Made by a program: the position numbers and the translations under genes. A stretch of 64,000 nucleotides of DNA from the NCBI GenBank assembly GCA_031296915.1, contig JAVDPC010000002.1, forward strand, positions 186,001-250,000, written 5' to 3'. Under the pieces are notes generated by a model. The model worked only from the letters and a program-made list of their open reading frames with translations, did no database searches and was not told the origin of the DNA. Shown piece by piece: positions 55,086 through 63,418 of this stretch. Numbering within the stretch: position 1 is the stretch's first letter; every line of letters begins with the position of its first letter. Source of the DNA: Cerasicoccus frondis. GTDB taxonomy: Bacteria > Verrucomicrobiota > Verrucomicrobiia > Opitutales > Cerasicoccaceae.

Positions 55086-56813
55086 ATGCATCCATTACTG
55101 CGCGCCAATCGCAACACCGTCTGGGCCGGCCTAATCGTCGAGTCGCTTTTTCGCAGTGGCATGCGACGCGCAGTCATCAGCCCGGGCTCCCGCTCCACAC
55201 CACTCACGCTGGCCTTCGCGCTCGACAACCGCATCGAATCGACCCCGATTCTCGACGAGCGTAGCGCCGCATTTTTCGCCCTCGGTTGCGCCAAGCAGTC
55301 CGGCGAGCCCGTCGCCTTGGTTTGCACCTCCGGCACCGCCGCCGCGAACTATTTGCCCGCCATCATCGAGGCCCACTACAGCGGCGCGCCGCTCATCGTG
55401 CTGACCGCCGACCGCCCACCCGAGCTGCGCGACTGCGCCGCTGGCCAAGCCATCGACCAGGTCAAACTCTTCGGCGACTACGCCCACTATTATCACGAAC
55501 TAAGCCTGCCGCCTAAGGTGCGGCAACTCGAGGAACAGCATGCATACCTCGTGCGCATGGTCACCCACTGCTGCGCCGTGGCGACAACGCTTCAGCCCGG
55601 CCCAGTCCACCTGAACGTCCCACTGCGTGAACCGCTGGCGCCAGTCGATGACTCACCAAGCGGCCCGTTCCCGGCGATTGATTTCAAGAAGCTGCCGTTT
55701 TCCAAACCACTTGCGCAGACCACCGCCAAAACGCCTGTGGACGACCTGCCTTTTGCGGATCGCGAAGATCTACTCGTCATCGTCGGACCACCCGAAACGC
55801 GCTACTCGCAAGATGACTGGCTCGCAATCGCGAAGCTTTGCAACGCAAAGTCTTGGCCACTCATTGCTGATGGCGCGACTGGACTGCGTGGCTTGGAAAG
55901 CGAATGCAAGACCATCATCGCCAGCTACGATGCAATCTTGCGCGACATGGTCAAACGCCACGAACTGCGCCCCGGCGGCATCCTCTTCATCGGCCAAATT
56001 CCCACCAGCAAAGTCCTGCGCACCTTCCTCCGCGAATGCAGCCTGCTGCCCAGTTGGCGCCTCAGCTCGGGCAAACTGAATTTAAACGCCAGCTACACAT
56101 CAGTAGAGATTATCCCTCTACATCCGTCGCAACTTACTTTGCCCGGCAAAGTAAAAGCGGCAACGCCTTTTGCTGAAAAGTGGTTGGCGGCCGAAGCCGC
56201 TCAGCAGCGCACATTTAAGAAAGCGTTTCGTGAGTGTGAGCGCCTCTTCGAAAGCAAGCTCGCGCCAACGCTTGCTGGCGCACTGCCCAGCGGAACCGCC
56301 ATCTGCGTGGCCAGCAGCATGCCGATCCGCGACGTGGAGTTCTTCTGGCCAACAAATAAAAAGGCGTTCGAGTTTGTAGTCAACCGCGGCGCGAACGGAA
56401 TCGACGGCACACTGTCCACGGCGCTCGGCATGGCTCAAGCGTCAGAGAAGCCCGGCGTTCTGATTACCGGCGACCTTGCCTTTTTGCACGATCAAAATGG
56501 CCTACTGACCGCGCCTGAATTTAAAGGGTCGCTGACCGTATTTTTAATCAACAACAACGGTGGTGGCATTTTTGAAAAGTTGGCTATCGCAGAATTTGAA
56601 CCACCCTTCGAACGCTTTTTCGCCACACCGCAAAATGTCGATTTCGCGAAGCTCGCGGCGACACATGGCATCAGCCACCGCCCGGCCAGGACGTGGGAGG
56701 AAGTTAAGTCATTCGCTCGTAAATTACCCAAGCAAGGCATTCAAATCATTGAGCTCAAAACGGACCGCAAGGCCGACATGCGCCAGCGTGGCGAATTGCT
56801 CGGCCCGGCATAG
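55086..56813 (+). CDS. menD: 2-succinyl-5-enolpyruvyl-6-hydroxy-3-cyclohexene-1-carboxylate synthase
   Basis: ThDP enzyme that adds a succinic semialdehyde unit from 2-oxoglutarate to isochorismate. 575 residues. VISPGSRSTPLTLAFALDNR, CTSGTAAANYLPAIIEAHYS and LTADRPPELRDCAAGQAIDQ are MenD-specific. The ThDP pyrophosphate motif is GDLAFLHDQNGLL with NNNGGGIFE. With menF it shows an o-succinylbenzoate menaquinone route. Confidence 0.95.
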   Translation: MHPLLRANRNTVWAGLIVESLFRSGMRRAVISPGSRSTPLTLAFALDNRIESTPILDERSAAFFALGCAKQSGEPVALVCTSGTAAANYLPAIIEAHYSGAPLIVLTADRPPELRDCAAGQAIDQVKLFGDYAHYYHELSLPPKVRQLEEQHAYLVRMVTHCCAVATTLQPGPVHLNVPLREPLAPVDDSPSGPFPAIDFKKLPFSKPLAQTTAKTPVDDLPFADREDLLVIVGPPETRYSQDDWLAIAKLCNAKSWPLIADGATGLRGLESECKTIIASYDAILRDMVKRHELRPGGILFIGQIPTSKVLRTFLRECSLLPSWRLSSGKLNLNASYTSVEIIPLHPSQLTLPGKVKAATPFAEKWLAAEAAQQRTFKKAFRECERLFESKLAPTLAGALPSGTAICVASSMPIRDVEFFWPTNKKAFEFVVNRGANGIDGTLSTALGMAQASEKPGVLITGDLAFLHDQNGLLTAPEFKGSLTVFLINNNGGGIFEKLAIAEFEPPFERFFATPQNVDFAKLAATHGISHRPARTWEEVKSFARKLPKQGIQIIELKTDRKADMRQRGELLGPA

Positions 56814-56926
56814 CGCGTAAAAGACTTAGAGCGATCTTTGGCTCTCTGCGTTCATTACAAAGAACGCGCGCGATTATCATGGCTCGACGTTCGCCACAGG
56901 CGTAAGCTGTCCTTGGAAACAATCCA

Positions 56927-57838
56927 ATGAACACACTGCCTATTAAAACCTGTTTGGCGCAAATGCTAAGCGCTAATACCGAGACTCCACGCTTGCGGGA
57001 CAACGAGCATCACGTAGGCTCCGTTGCCGAGACCATGCCGCTGTTGACTGCAATCGTGGAGAACCTCGCCGAGCGCATTGCCGCCCGCAATAGTGGTTGG
57101 GTGACTGCCAACGAGCTGCTCGCCTACCTACCGGTCTCGCTGGAAATGGTCAGCGAAGTCATGGACGGGATGGTCGACCGGCAAGTCGTTTTCCACGGCG
57201 GCATCGACGGCCTGAACGTATACGAGTTCTTTGAGTTGATTGGCGAAAAGAGCGATGAGCCCATTGGCGGCAAAGACATTTACACCGGAGAAAAGCTCGA
57301 TGATGAGCATGAGATTTTTTCTCCCGAAACCCGCAACCGGCTGGAAACGGAAATCCGCGAGCGCGCGCAAGTCGACGCTTGGCCGGCCAATGCAGTTTGG
57401 CAGCACGAACTGCTTTACGTAACGGCCGCCACCAAGGGCCCTGTTCGCTTGGCGGAAGTTGCGGGGCACTCGCGGCTGATGCTCAGCCAAGTCAAAGCCA
57501 AGCTGAAGGAACTCGCTAAGGGCAAGTACTGCGCGCTCGAAGAGGTCGATGGCCATTACAGCTATCGCTTCCCCTACATGGAGTATTCGCCAGAGGCCTT
57601 CCGCCGACACGACCAAGCCATTCGCCGCTACCCGTCTTCGCGACGTGACGAATTTGAAGTCAAGGTCATGAAGCTTCTGCTAAGCTGGATCGCCATTGCT
57701 GTCGGCAGCCTCGTCGCTGCCTTCATCCTGCGCATTCACTTCTTTTTCTTATTGCTCCTCGGCGTTGCTGTTGCCGGGGCGGCAACCTGGAAAATCCTCA
57801 CGGCGCAGGACATCATCGCGCCGAAACCCCTCGCCTGA
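56927..57838 (+). CDS. hypothetical membrane protein in SPFH operon
   Basis: 303 residues. The N-terminal two thirds are soluble and helical with winged-helix-like stretches (TANELLAYLPVSLEMVSEVM and VRLAEVAGHSRLMLSQVKAK). Residues ~245-290 hold two membrane helices (LLLSWIAIAVGSLVAAFILR, FFFLLLLGVAVAGAATWKIL). The first SPFH gene starts 24 bases on, so it is probably co-transcribed and may anchor or regulate the SPFH complex (inference). I do not recognise the family. Confidence 0.7.
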   Translation: MNTLPIKTCLAQMLSANTETPRLRDNEHHVGSVAETMPLLTAIVENLAERIAARNSGWVTANELLAYLPVSLEMVSEVMDGMVDRQVVFHGGIDGLNVYEFFELIGEKSDEPIGGKDIYTGEKLDDEHEIFSPETRNRLETEIRERAQVDAWPANAVWQHELLYVTAATKGPVRLAEVAGHSRLMLSQVKAKLKELAKGKYCALEEVDGHYSYRFPYMEYSPEAFRRHDQAIRRYPSSRRDEFEVKVMKLLLSWIAIAVGSLVAAFILRIHFFFLLLLGVAVAGAATWKILTAQDIIAPKPLA

Positions 57839-57862
57839 TTTTTTAACCAATAAACAACCGCT

Positions 57863-59008
57863 ATGTCATACGATAATCCCCAATTCCCACCACGACTTCC
57901 TGCCCAGCGTCGTAGCATTTTACGCCACTTCAGCGGCACCATCATCCTGGTGCTGGTCGCAATTTTCATGCTCGCCGTCGCAATGCTGTTCACGGTGCGC
58001 GTCGATAAAGTCGGCGGCACAGAAATCGGCGTAAAAGTCAACAACCTCACCGGCGGCATCACCGTGATCCCCGAGTCCGGCACGTATATTTACAACGGCT
58101 TTCTCAACAGTTTCTTCCTGCTCGACACCACCGTGCAGCGACTGGAGATGACAGCCGACGCCTCACGCGGCGCCCGCGACACCCGCGACGATCTGCGCAT
58201 CAAAACCATTGACGGCAGCGACGTGTTCCTCGACCTGACGATCAACTACCAGATCCGTCGCGACAAGATCGAGGAAGTCGTCAACACCAGTGGTTTGGGT
58301 GACGCCTACAAGGTTAAGTGGGTGCGCGATTACGCACGCTCGGTCAGCCGCACCGTCTTTGGCGAAATGACCACAGAACAGTTTTACGACGCCTCGGTGC
58401 GCAATGAAAAAGCGCTCAAAACTGAGCAAGAAATGAACGAACTGCTCAAGCCATTCGGCATCGAAGTCACGCGCGTCATTGCAGAAAAATTTCGCTTTCA
58501 CGCTGAGTACGAGGACAAGATTCGCGCCAAGAAACTGGCTGACCAGGAAGTTGAAGAACAGATGTCCAAGGCCAACGCCGCGAAGCAAAACCAGATCTTT
58601 CGCACAGTCGAAGCCACGAAAAAGAAAGACGTGGTAATCGCGACCTTTGAGGGTCAGATGCGTCAGCTTATCGTGCAAGCGGACGCCGAGGCCAACAAGT
58701 CCATCAAAGGCGCCGAAGCCTACGCCATCGAAACCGAGCGTGGCGCTGATGCGAAGTTTTACAGCCAGGAACAAAACGCCAAAGCCATTCTCGCACAGGG
58801 CAAGTCTCAGGCGCAAGCCACGGAAGTCATGGCTAATGCCCTGGAGGGCGAAGGCGGTCGCAACCTCGTTAAAATGGCCTACGCCGAACGGCTTCAAAGC
58901 ATGAACCTCACCGGGCAACCGTTTACCATCAGCGGCGAAACCGAGCGCTTCGCCACCGTCGACGAAGTCGCCGTCGCAACCAAGGCCAAGAAAGATAAGA
59001 ACCAGTGA
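57863..59008 (+). CDS. SPFH/band 7 (prohibitin-like) protein 1
   Basis: 381 residues. One membrane helix ([19 protein letters not shown], ~25-45), an SPFH domain (~50-240, [40 protein letters not shown]) and a long helical region (~205-330: [40 protein letters not shown]) typical of flotillin/HflKC relatives. Such proteins oligomerise as membrane scaffolds and regulate proteases. It forms a pair with the SPFH gene at 59501, now split by the GxxExxY element. Confidence 0.87.
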   Translation: MSYDNPQFPPRLPAQRRSILRHFSGTIILVLVAIFMLAVAMLFTVRVDKVGGTEIGVKVNNLTGGITVIPESGTYIYNGFLNSFFLLDTTVQRLEMTADASRGARDTRDDLRIKTIDGSDVFLDLTINYQIRRDKIEEVVNTSGLGDAYKVKWVRDYARSVSRTVFGEMTTEQFYDASVRNEKALKTEQEMNELLKPFGIEVTRVIAEKFRFHAEYEDKIRAKKLADQEVEEQMSKANAAKQNQIFRTVEATKKKDVVIATFEGQMRQLIVQADAEANKSIKGAEAYAIETERGADAKFYSQEQNAKAILAQGKSQAQATEVMANALEGEGGRNLVKMAYAERLQSMNLTGQPFTISGETERFATVDEVAVATKAKKDKNQ

Positions 59009-59014
59009 TTTTTG

Positions 59015-59470
59015 AACTACGAATGGCTCGAATGCGCGCAAATCCATGGCTACGAAATCAATAGAATACAAAGACGAAAGCTATCAGATCGTTGGCGCGC
59101 GCTTTAACGTGCACAACGAAATGGGAAGCGGTTTCCTGGAAAATGTTTATCAGGAATGTCTAGCCATTGAATTCGAAAGGCTCGGCATTCCATTTGGCGC
59201 AAAGCAGCAATTAAAATTAACATTCCGCGGTCAGGCATTAGCACAGTACTATGAGGCAGACTTTGTTTGCTTTGGAAAAATCATAATCGAAATCAAAGCA
59301 ACCAAAGCTCTAGCCGATGAGCACCGCGCCCAGATCCTCAATTACTTAAAAGCTACCGGTCTTACATTAGGCATCCTCGTTAATTTCGGCCAGCACGAGA
59401 AATTGGAGTATGAGCGATTTGTCAATGATTCGTCCTTTCAGATTCGCGCACATTCGCGCCATTCGTAGTT
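59015..59470. mobile_element. inverted-repeat-bounded unit carrying the GxxExxY gene
   Basis: The left end 59015-59044 and the right end 59441-59470 are 30-bp inverted repeats matching at 27 positions, outer part AACTACGAATGGC. The ATG of the GxxExxY gene begins 2 bases inside the left repeat, and its last eight residues and stop are encoded by the right repeat, so gene and repeats form one 456-bp unit. It separates two SPFH genes that would otherwise be adjacent. Related ends without a gene lie at 29241-29335 and 52508-52537. No target duplication is obvious. Confidence 0.72.
59046..59468 (+). CDS. GxxExxY protein (PD-(D/E)XK-like)
   Basis: 140 residues. The name-giving motif is G29-F-L-E32-N-V-Y35 within NEMGSGFLENVYQECLA. 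A candidate nuclease core is D72, E82 and K84 (ADFVCFGKIIIEIKATK). The family, in the PD-(D/E)XK superfamily, is multicopy in Verrucomicrobiota and related phyla and has no settled role. It is more AT-rich than the SPFH genes beside it. The C-terminal IRAHSRHS is encoded by the element's right repeat. Activity is unproven. Confidence 0.9.
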   Translation: MATKSIEYKDESYQIVGARFNVHNEMGSGFLENVYQECLAIEFERLGIPFGAKQQLKLTFRGQALAQYYEADFVCFGKIIIEIKATKALADEHRAQILNYLKATGLTLGILVNFGQHEKLEYERFVNDSSFQIRAHSRHS

Positions 59471-59500
59471 AACCCAAAATTTTCCAACCATCTTTAAATT

Positions 59501-60625
59501 ATGAAATTCATTAAACTTGCATCAGTTGGCGTCATCATCGCCATGCTCGGAGTGTTCATTTTGTTCGCCATGTTTATGATCAAGCTGGAGCCGGGCGAAG
59601 TCGGCGTGCGCACTCAGCAATACGCCGTGCTCGGTAAGAAAGGCGTACAACCCGTAGACTACGGTCCAGGCTGGCACCGCAATCTGCCCATGCTCGACAA
59701 CTGGAACGTCTTCGACTCCACCGTGCAAACCACGGAATTCACAACTCAAGAAGAACGTGAGGAACAGCGCGTGCGCTATTCGCTGTTTCGCCTAAGCAGC
59801 TCTACCCTGCCGCCCGATGGTCCAGAGCGCATCGAGCTGAAGCTGAAAGACGGCTACACGATCCAACTCGACGTGACCGTGAAGTACCGGCCCAAGCCCG
59901 ACGAAGTGCACCGCCTCTACAAGGCATTCAACACCGAGGAACGCTACAAGGGCATCGTCCGCGACCAGGTGCAAAATACACTGCGAAATGTTTTCGGCAC
60001 CATGCGCACCGAGGAGTTTTATCTGCCCGACGTGCGACGCGCCAAAACCGAAAGCGCCGAGCAAGACCTGCATGGCGAACTCGACCGCAATCACATCGAA
60101 CTCATCGCGCTGCTGGTGCGCGACATCACTTTCGATAAATCTTACGAGCGCAAAATCCTCGATAAAAAGCTCGCCGACCAGGATGTGGAGCTCAACAAGT
60201 CCCGCGCCATAGCCGAAGAAAAGAAGGGCGAGACCAACAAGATTGTCGCCGAAACCGAGGCCATGGTTCGCGTGATTGAAGAAGAAAAAAAGGCGGAGCA
60301 ACTTCGCCTGCAAGCGGAGACCGACAAACAGGTTGCCACGATCCGCGCCGAAGCCGAAGTCCAGGTAGCGCGCACCCGCGCCGACGCCGACCTCTACGCC
60401 CAAGAGCTACTTGCTCAGGGCATGTTGCTCGAGCGCGAAGCCAAGGCCGAGGGCGAGCGCTTGCGTGCAGCCGCAGTCAAAGGCAGCGGTGGACAAAACC
60501 TCGTTGCTCTCGAGGCGATCGGCAACCTGAACCTGGGCGACATGACGATCTCCACACTCGCCGTGCCACTGCTCGATGTCGATCAAATGGTCAACCAGAT
60601 GGGCGCTGCGCAGGGCAGCAATTGA
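59501..60625 (+). CDS. SPFH/band 7 (prohibitin-like) protein 2
   Basis: 374 residues. Membrane helix at ~5-28 ([20 protein letters not shown]), then [33 protein letters not shown] and a complete SPFH domain, followed by a long charged coiled-coil (~220-330: [40 protein letters not shown]). It is not closely similar to protein 1, which fits a hetero-oligomeric pair such as HflK/HflC. The start lies 30 bases after the element's right end. Confidence 0.87.
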   Translation: MKFIKLASVGVIIAMLGVFILFAMFMIKLEPGEVGVRTQQYAVLGKKGVQPVDYGPGWHRNLPMLDNWNVFDSTVQTTEFTTQEEREEQRVRYSLFRLSSSTLPPDGPERIELKLKDGYTIQLDVTVKYRPKPDEVHRLYKAFNTEERYKGIVRDQVQNTLRNVFGTMRTEEFYLPDVRRAKTESAEQDLHGELDRNHIELIALLVRDITFDKSYERKILDKKLADQDVELNKSRAIAEEKKGETNKIVAETEAMVRVIEEEKKAEQLRLQAETDKQVATIRAEAEVQVARTRADADLYAQELLAQGMLLEREAKAEGERLRAAAVKGSGGQNLVALEAIGNLNLGDMTISTLAVPLLDVDQMVNQMGAAQGSN

Positions 60626-60702
60626 TTTAGGAGGCGTAAAGCATAGTCATCGCCCGCGAAGAAGCGTAACATCGCCAAGCCAATCAACAGGCTTTGTGAT
60701 GC

Positions 60703-60726
60703 AAAGCGCGAACTCGCGGGCTTTTT
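60703..60726 (+). terminator. probable terminator of the SPFH operon
   Basis: AAAGC and GCGA pair with TCGC and GCTTT across an ACT loop with a GG bulge, followed by TTT. Positioned 78 bases after the second SPFH stop. Confidence 0.5.
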
Positions 60727-60727
60727 A

Positions 60728-60742
60728 CTTTGCAATACAAAG
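60728..60742. repeat. CTTTGCAATACAAAG hairpin (inverted copy of 39797-39811)
   Basis: CTTTG-CAATA-CAAAG is an exact reverse complement of the hairpin at 39797-39811. It directly follows the SPFH operon terminator. Confidence 0.6.
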
Positions 60743-60792
60743 TTAATAAAAAGGCGAATAATGATGCCCTACCGTTTTCCAAATAGATGAAA

Positions 60793-60821
60793 AGGTCCGG
60801 TGGGGACACCGGGCTCCACCT
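60793..60821 (-). repeat. single REP-like unit of the GGTGGAGCCCGG family
   Basis: On the minus strand AGGTGGAGCCCGGTGTCCC then CACCGGACCT. It is the same unit as in the arms at 11260-11290 and 11325-11355, with hairpin CCGGTG-TCCC-CACCGG. Here it is single, 14 bases from the CNNM gene's stop. Confidence 0.78.
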
Positions 60822-60834
60822 GTTTAACATCAGA

Positions 60835-62148
60835 TCAATCCTCGTCTTCCACGACGGGGATTTTTTTCACGGCGGCGGACAACACGCGCCGCTCGTCAAC
60901 TTCCTTCACAGTGAACTCAAGGCCGTATTCGTCAAGGGTCAGGATTTCATTGGTCTCCGGAATGCGACCCAGCTCATTGGTGATGAGGCCGCCAACGGTG
61001 GAAACATCGTCGGTGTCGATGTGCACATCCAGCTCTTCTTCGAGGTCATGGATCGCCATGAGGCCATCGACGAGGTATTCATCGGGACCCGTCCGCGTGA
61101 AGTCTTCGGTTTCGGGGATGTCGAACTCGTCCTCAATGTCGCCCACGAGTTCTTCCAAAATGGTTTCGAGCGTCACAACGCCGAGGGCGCCGCCAAACTC
61201 ATCACTCACGAGCGCCATGTGCACTTTTTGCGCGAGCATGCGCTGGAGCGCCTCTTCGAGCATGGTGTCCGCGCTGAAGCGTTCGATCTTCCGCGCAAGC
61301 TTGCGAAGGTTGTTTTTGTTTAACTCACCCGTGAAGCGAAAGATGTCCTTGATGTGGATCAGGCCAACGCAGCGGTCGAGATCGCCTTCGCAAAGCGGGA
61401 AGCGCGTGTGCCCGGTCTCACGGGCAAGCGCCAGATTCTCCTCAACAGAGCTATCGAGCGAAAACAACTGCACTTGATTACGCGGCAAGATAACGTCCGA
61501 CACCTCCAAATCACGCAGGCGCAGACTATTGCGCAGCAGTTTGCGCTGGTAGGGAGACGGCGGTTCCTCGTCTTCGGCCAGGGCACGGATCTGCACCTCG
61601 AAATCCAACACGTTGAAGTCGTGTTCGAAGTTGAGCCCCATCAGGGTGACGATGCGTCGGGCCACGCCACGCAGCAGTTTAAACCAAGGCAGCACAATCG
61701 CCACAACCCCGATCACGAACCATGAGGAAAGCCGCAGCGCACGTGTCGGATTTGACAGCGCAAAGGCGCGCGGTATCAGAAAACCGCACACACTCACCGT
61801 TGAGGCGGCGATGAGGAAGGCGATGACCGCCTTGATGGTTGCGCCGGGCTGTCCGTGAAAATACGTCACCGACTTCATGGCGAAAACAATCATCGGGAAC
61901 AGCACCAGGCCCAGGGCCACGGTCACGGCCATGATGCCAAAGCGCAGCACCGGGGCGGCCCAGTCGGTACGGTTCAGCAGGTAGGCTACGCGTTTACGCG
62001 AGCGCAGCGCATCGATATCGAACTCATCCGGGTCCGCATAACGCAGCTTGACGAGGCTAATCTCGCAGGCCACGAGCAATGCATTCACAAACAGCAGGCA
62101 AACCAGCCCTCCGCTCAGAACAAGAAATTCCGTTAAGCTCGTGTTCAC
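60835..62148 (-). CDS. CNNM/CorC (HlyC)-family membrane protein with CBS pair
   Basis: 437 residues from a GTG at 62148. DUF21/CNNM membrane domain (~1-185, three to four helices), two CBS domains (~205-330, ILPRNQVQLFSLDSSVEENL and LALVSDEFGGALGVVTLE-like) and a CorC_HlyC domain (~350-430). It probably exports Mg2+ or Co2+ or regulates such export. The GTG overlaps the hisC2 TGA (GTGA), so translation is coupled to that gene. Confidence 0.9.
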   Translation of the reverse strand: MNTSLTEFLVLSGGLVCLLFVNALLVACEISLVKLRYADPDEFDIDALRSRKRVAYLLNRTDWAAPVLRFGIMAVTVALGLVLFPMIVFAMKSVTYFHGQPGATIKAVIAFLIAASTVSVCGFLIPRAFALSNPTRALRLSSWFVIGVVAIVLPWFKLLRGVARRIVTLMGLNFEHDFNVLDFEVQIRALAEDEEPPSPYQRKLLRNSLRLRDLEVSDVILPRNQVQLFSLDSSVEENLALARETGHTRFPLCEGDLDRCVGLIHIKDIFRFTGELNKNNLRKLARKIERFSADTMLEEALQRMLAQKVHMALVSDEFGGALGVVTLETILEELVGDIEDEFDIPETEDFTRTGPDEYLVDGLMAIHDLEEELDVHIDTDDVSTVGGLITNELGRIPETNEILTLDEYGLEFTVKEVDERRVLSAAVKKIPVVEDED

Positions 62149-63281
62149 CGTGACGGTCGCTCATCCGTAGGGGCGGCGTCCGACTCCTTCCCCTTAAGTA
62201 TGGCCTGCAAGCACGAAAGCAGACGCGCATTTTGCGTCTCCGTGCCAACGGTCACCCGGATATGTTGAGCTAGCAGATATGGTTTCAACGGACGAACAAT
62301 AATTCCTTCCCGCTGCAAGGTTTCAAACATTTGCCCCGGGTTTTCAACCTTTAACAGCACGAAATTGCCGCCTTCGGCCCGGTATTCCAGGCCGAGTTGA
62401 CGGAATCCTTCGGCCAGTTGCTTCATGCCGACGGCGTTGACCTGCTTTGCGCGCGCCACGTGATCCAGGTCGCGCAGCGCCGCAGTCGCCGCCGCCTGGC
62501 CAATGGCGTTGACATTAAATGGCGCGCGAACGCGGTTGAGCAGATTCATCAGCTCGACGTGCCCGTAGGCGTAGCCCACGCGGAATGCAGCCAGCCCGTA
62601 AATCTTGGAAAAGGTGCGGCAGCAGACGATTTTCTTCCCCTTAGCCATGAGCGGACGCAGGTCCGGCGCATCGTCGGAATACTCAGCGTAGGCTTCGTCG
62701 AAACAGAAAATAACGTGATCCGGCAGGCGTTCGATGAAGTCCTCCAGCACACCCTGCGTGTGGCAGTCCCCAGTCGGATTATTGGGGCAAGGCAGGTAAA
62801 CAAGCTTGGTCTTGGGCGTGATTGCCGCCAACAGGGCGTCGAGATCGTGCCGCATGTCGGGCATGGGGACCTCGACTGGCGTCGCACCGGCGAGCAAAAT
62901 GCCAATTTTGAAGGCGATAAAGCTCTGCGCGCCCATCACCGCCTCGTCACCCGGGCCACAAAAAGCCTGACAAAGCAGCGTCATGAACTCGTTGGAACCA
63001 TTGGTGATGATAAACTGATCCGTCGCGAGGTCGAACTTCGCTGACAGCGCTTCCCGCAGCTTCGAGCAGCCACCATCCGGATACAGATGAGCTTCGCGCA
63101 AGGCCTTTTGCGCAGCCTCAACCCCCATCGGCGACGGGCCCAATGGATTTTCATTGGAAGCGAGCTTAAGGATCGACGCCGCCTCCAAACCGAACTCACG
63201 CGCCACGTATTCGATGGGCTTGCCCGGCTCGTAGATCGGTTGCTTGAGCACGTCGGGACGAACTAAATCTGTGTATTGCAT
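62145..63281 (-). CDS. hisC: histidinol-phosphate/aromatic aminotransferase (copy 2)
   Basis: 378 residues from the ATG at 63281 (MQYTDLVRPDV). PLP fold-type I: KLASNENPLGPSP, LYPDGGCSKLREAL, LPCPNNPTGD, CFDEAYAEY and the lysine K226 in RTFSKIYGLAAFRVGYAYG. NENPLGPSP and YPDGG are shared with HisC/aromatic aminotransferases. Since a first hisC is in the his operon, this copy may serve phenylalanine or tyrosine; this is inference. It is coupled to the CNNM gene downstream. Confidence 0.85.
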   Translation of the reverse strand: MQYTDLVRPDVLKQPIYEPGKPIEYVAREFGLEAASILKLASNENPLGPSPMGVEAAQKALREAHLYPDGGCSKLREALSAKFDLATDQFIITNGSNEFMTLLCQAFCGPGDEAVMGAQSFIAFKIGILLAGATPVEVPMPDMRHDLDALLAAITPKTKLVYLPCPNNPTGDCHTQGVLEDFIERLPDHVIFCFDEAYAEYSDDAPDLRPLMAKGKKIVCCRTFSKIYGLAAFRVGYAYGHVELMNLLNRVRAPFNVNAIGQAAATAALRDLDHVARAKQVNAVGMKQLAEGFRQLGLEYRAEGGNFVLLKVENPGQMFETLQREGIIVRPLKPYLLAQHIRVTVGTETQNARLLSCLQAILKGKESDAAPTDERPSR

Positions 63282-63418
63282 GGGGAAAGCGCCTACGGTG
63301 GGCATTTTTAGGGCGCATGCAAGCGCGCAGTGCAGTTGGCGCCAGTTCGCCCCAACTCTCGCCTTGCCAATACTTTGCGAGGCCTACAGGATGACGGCTC
63401 TTTTCCATCTCACTATTG

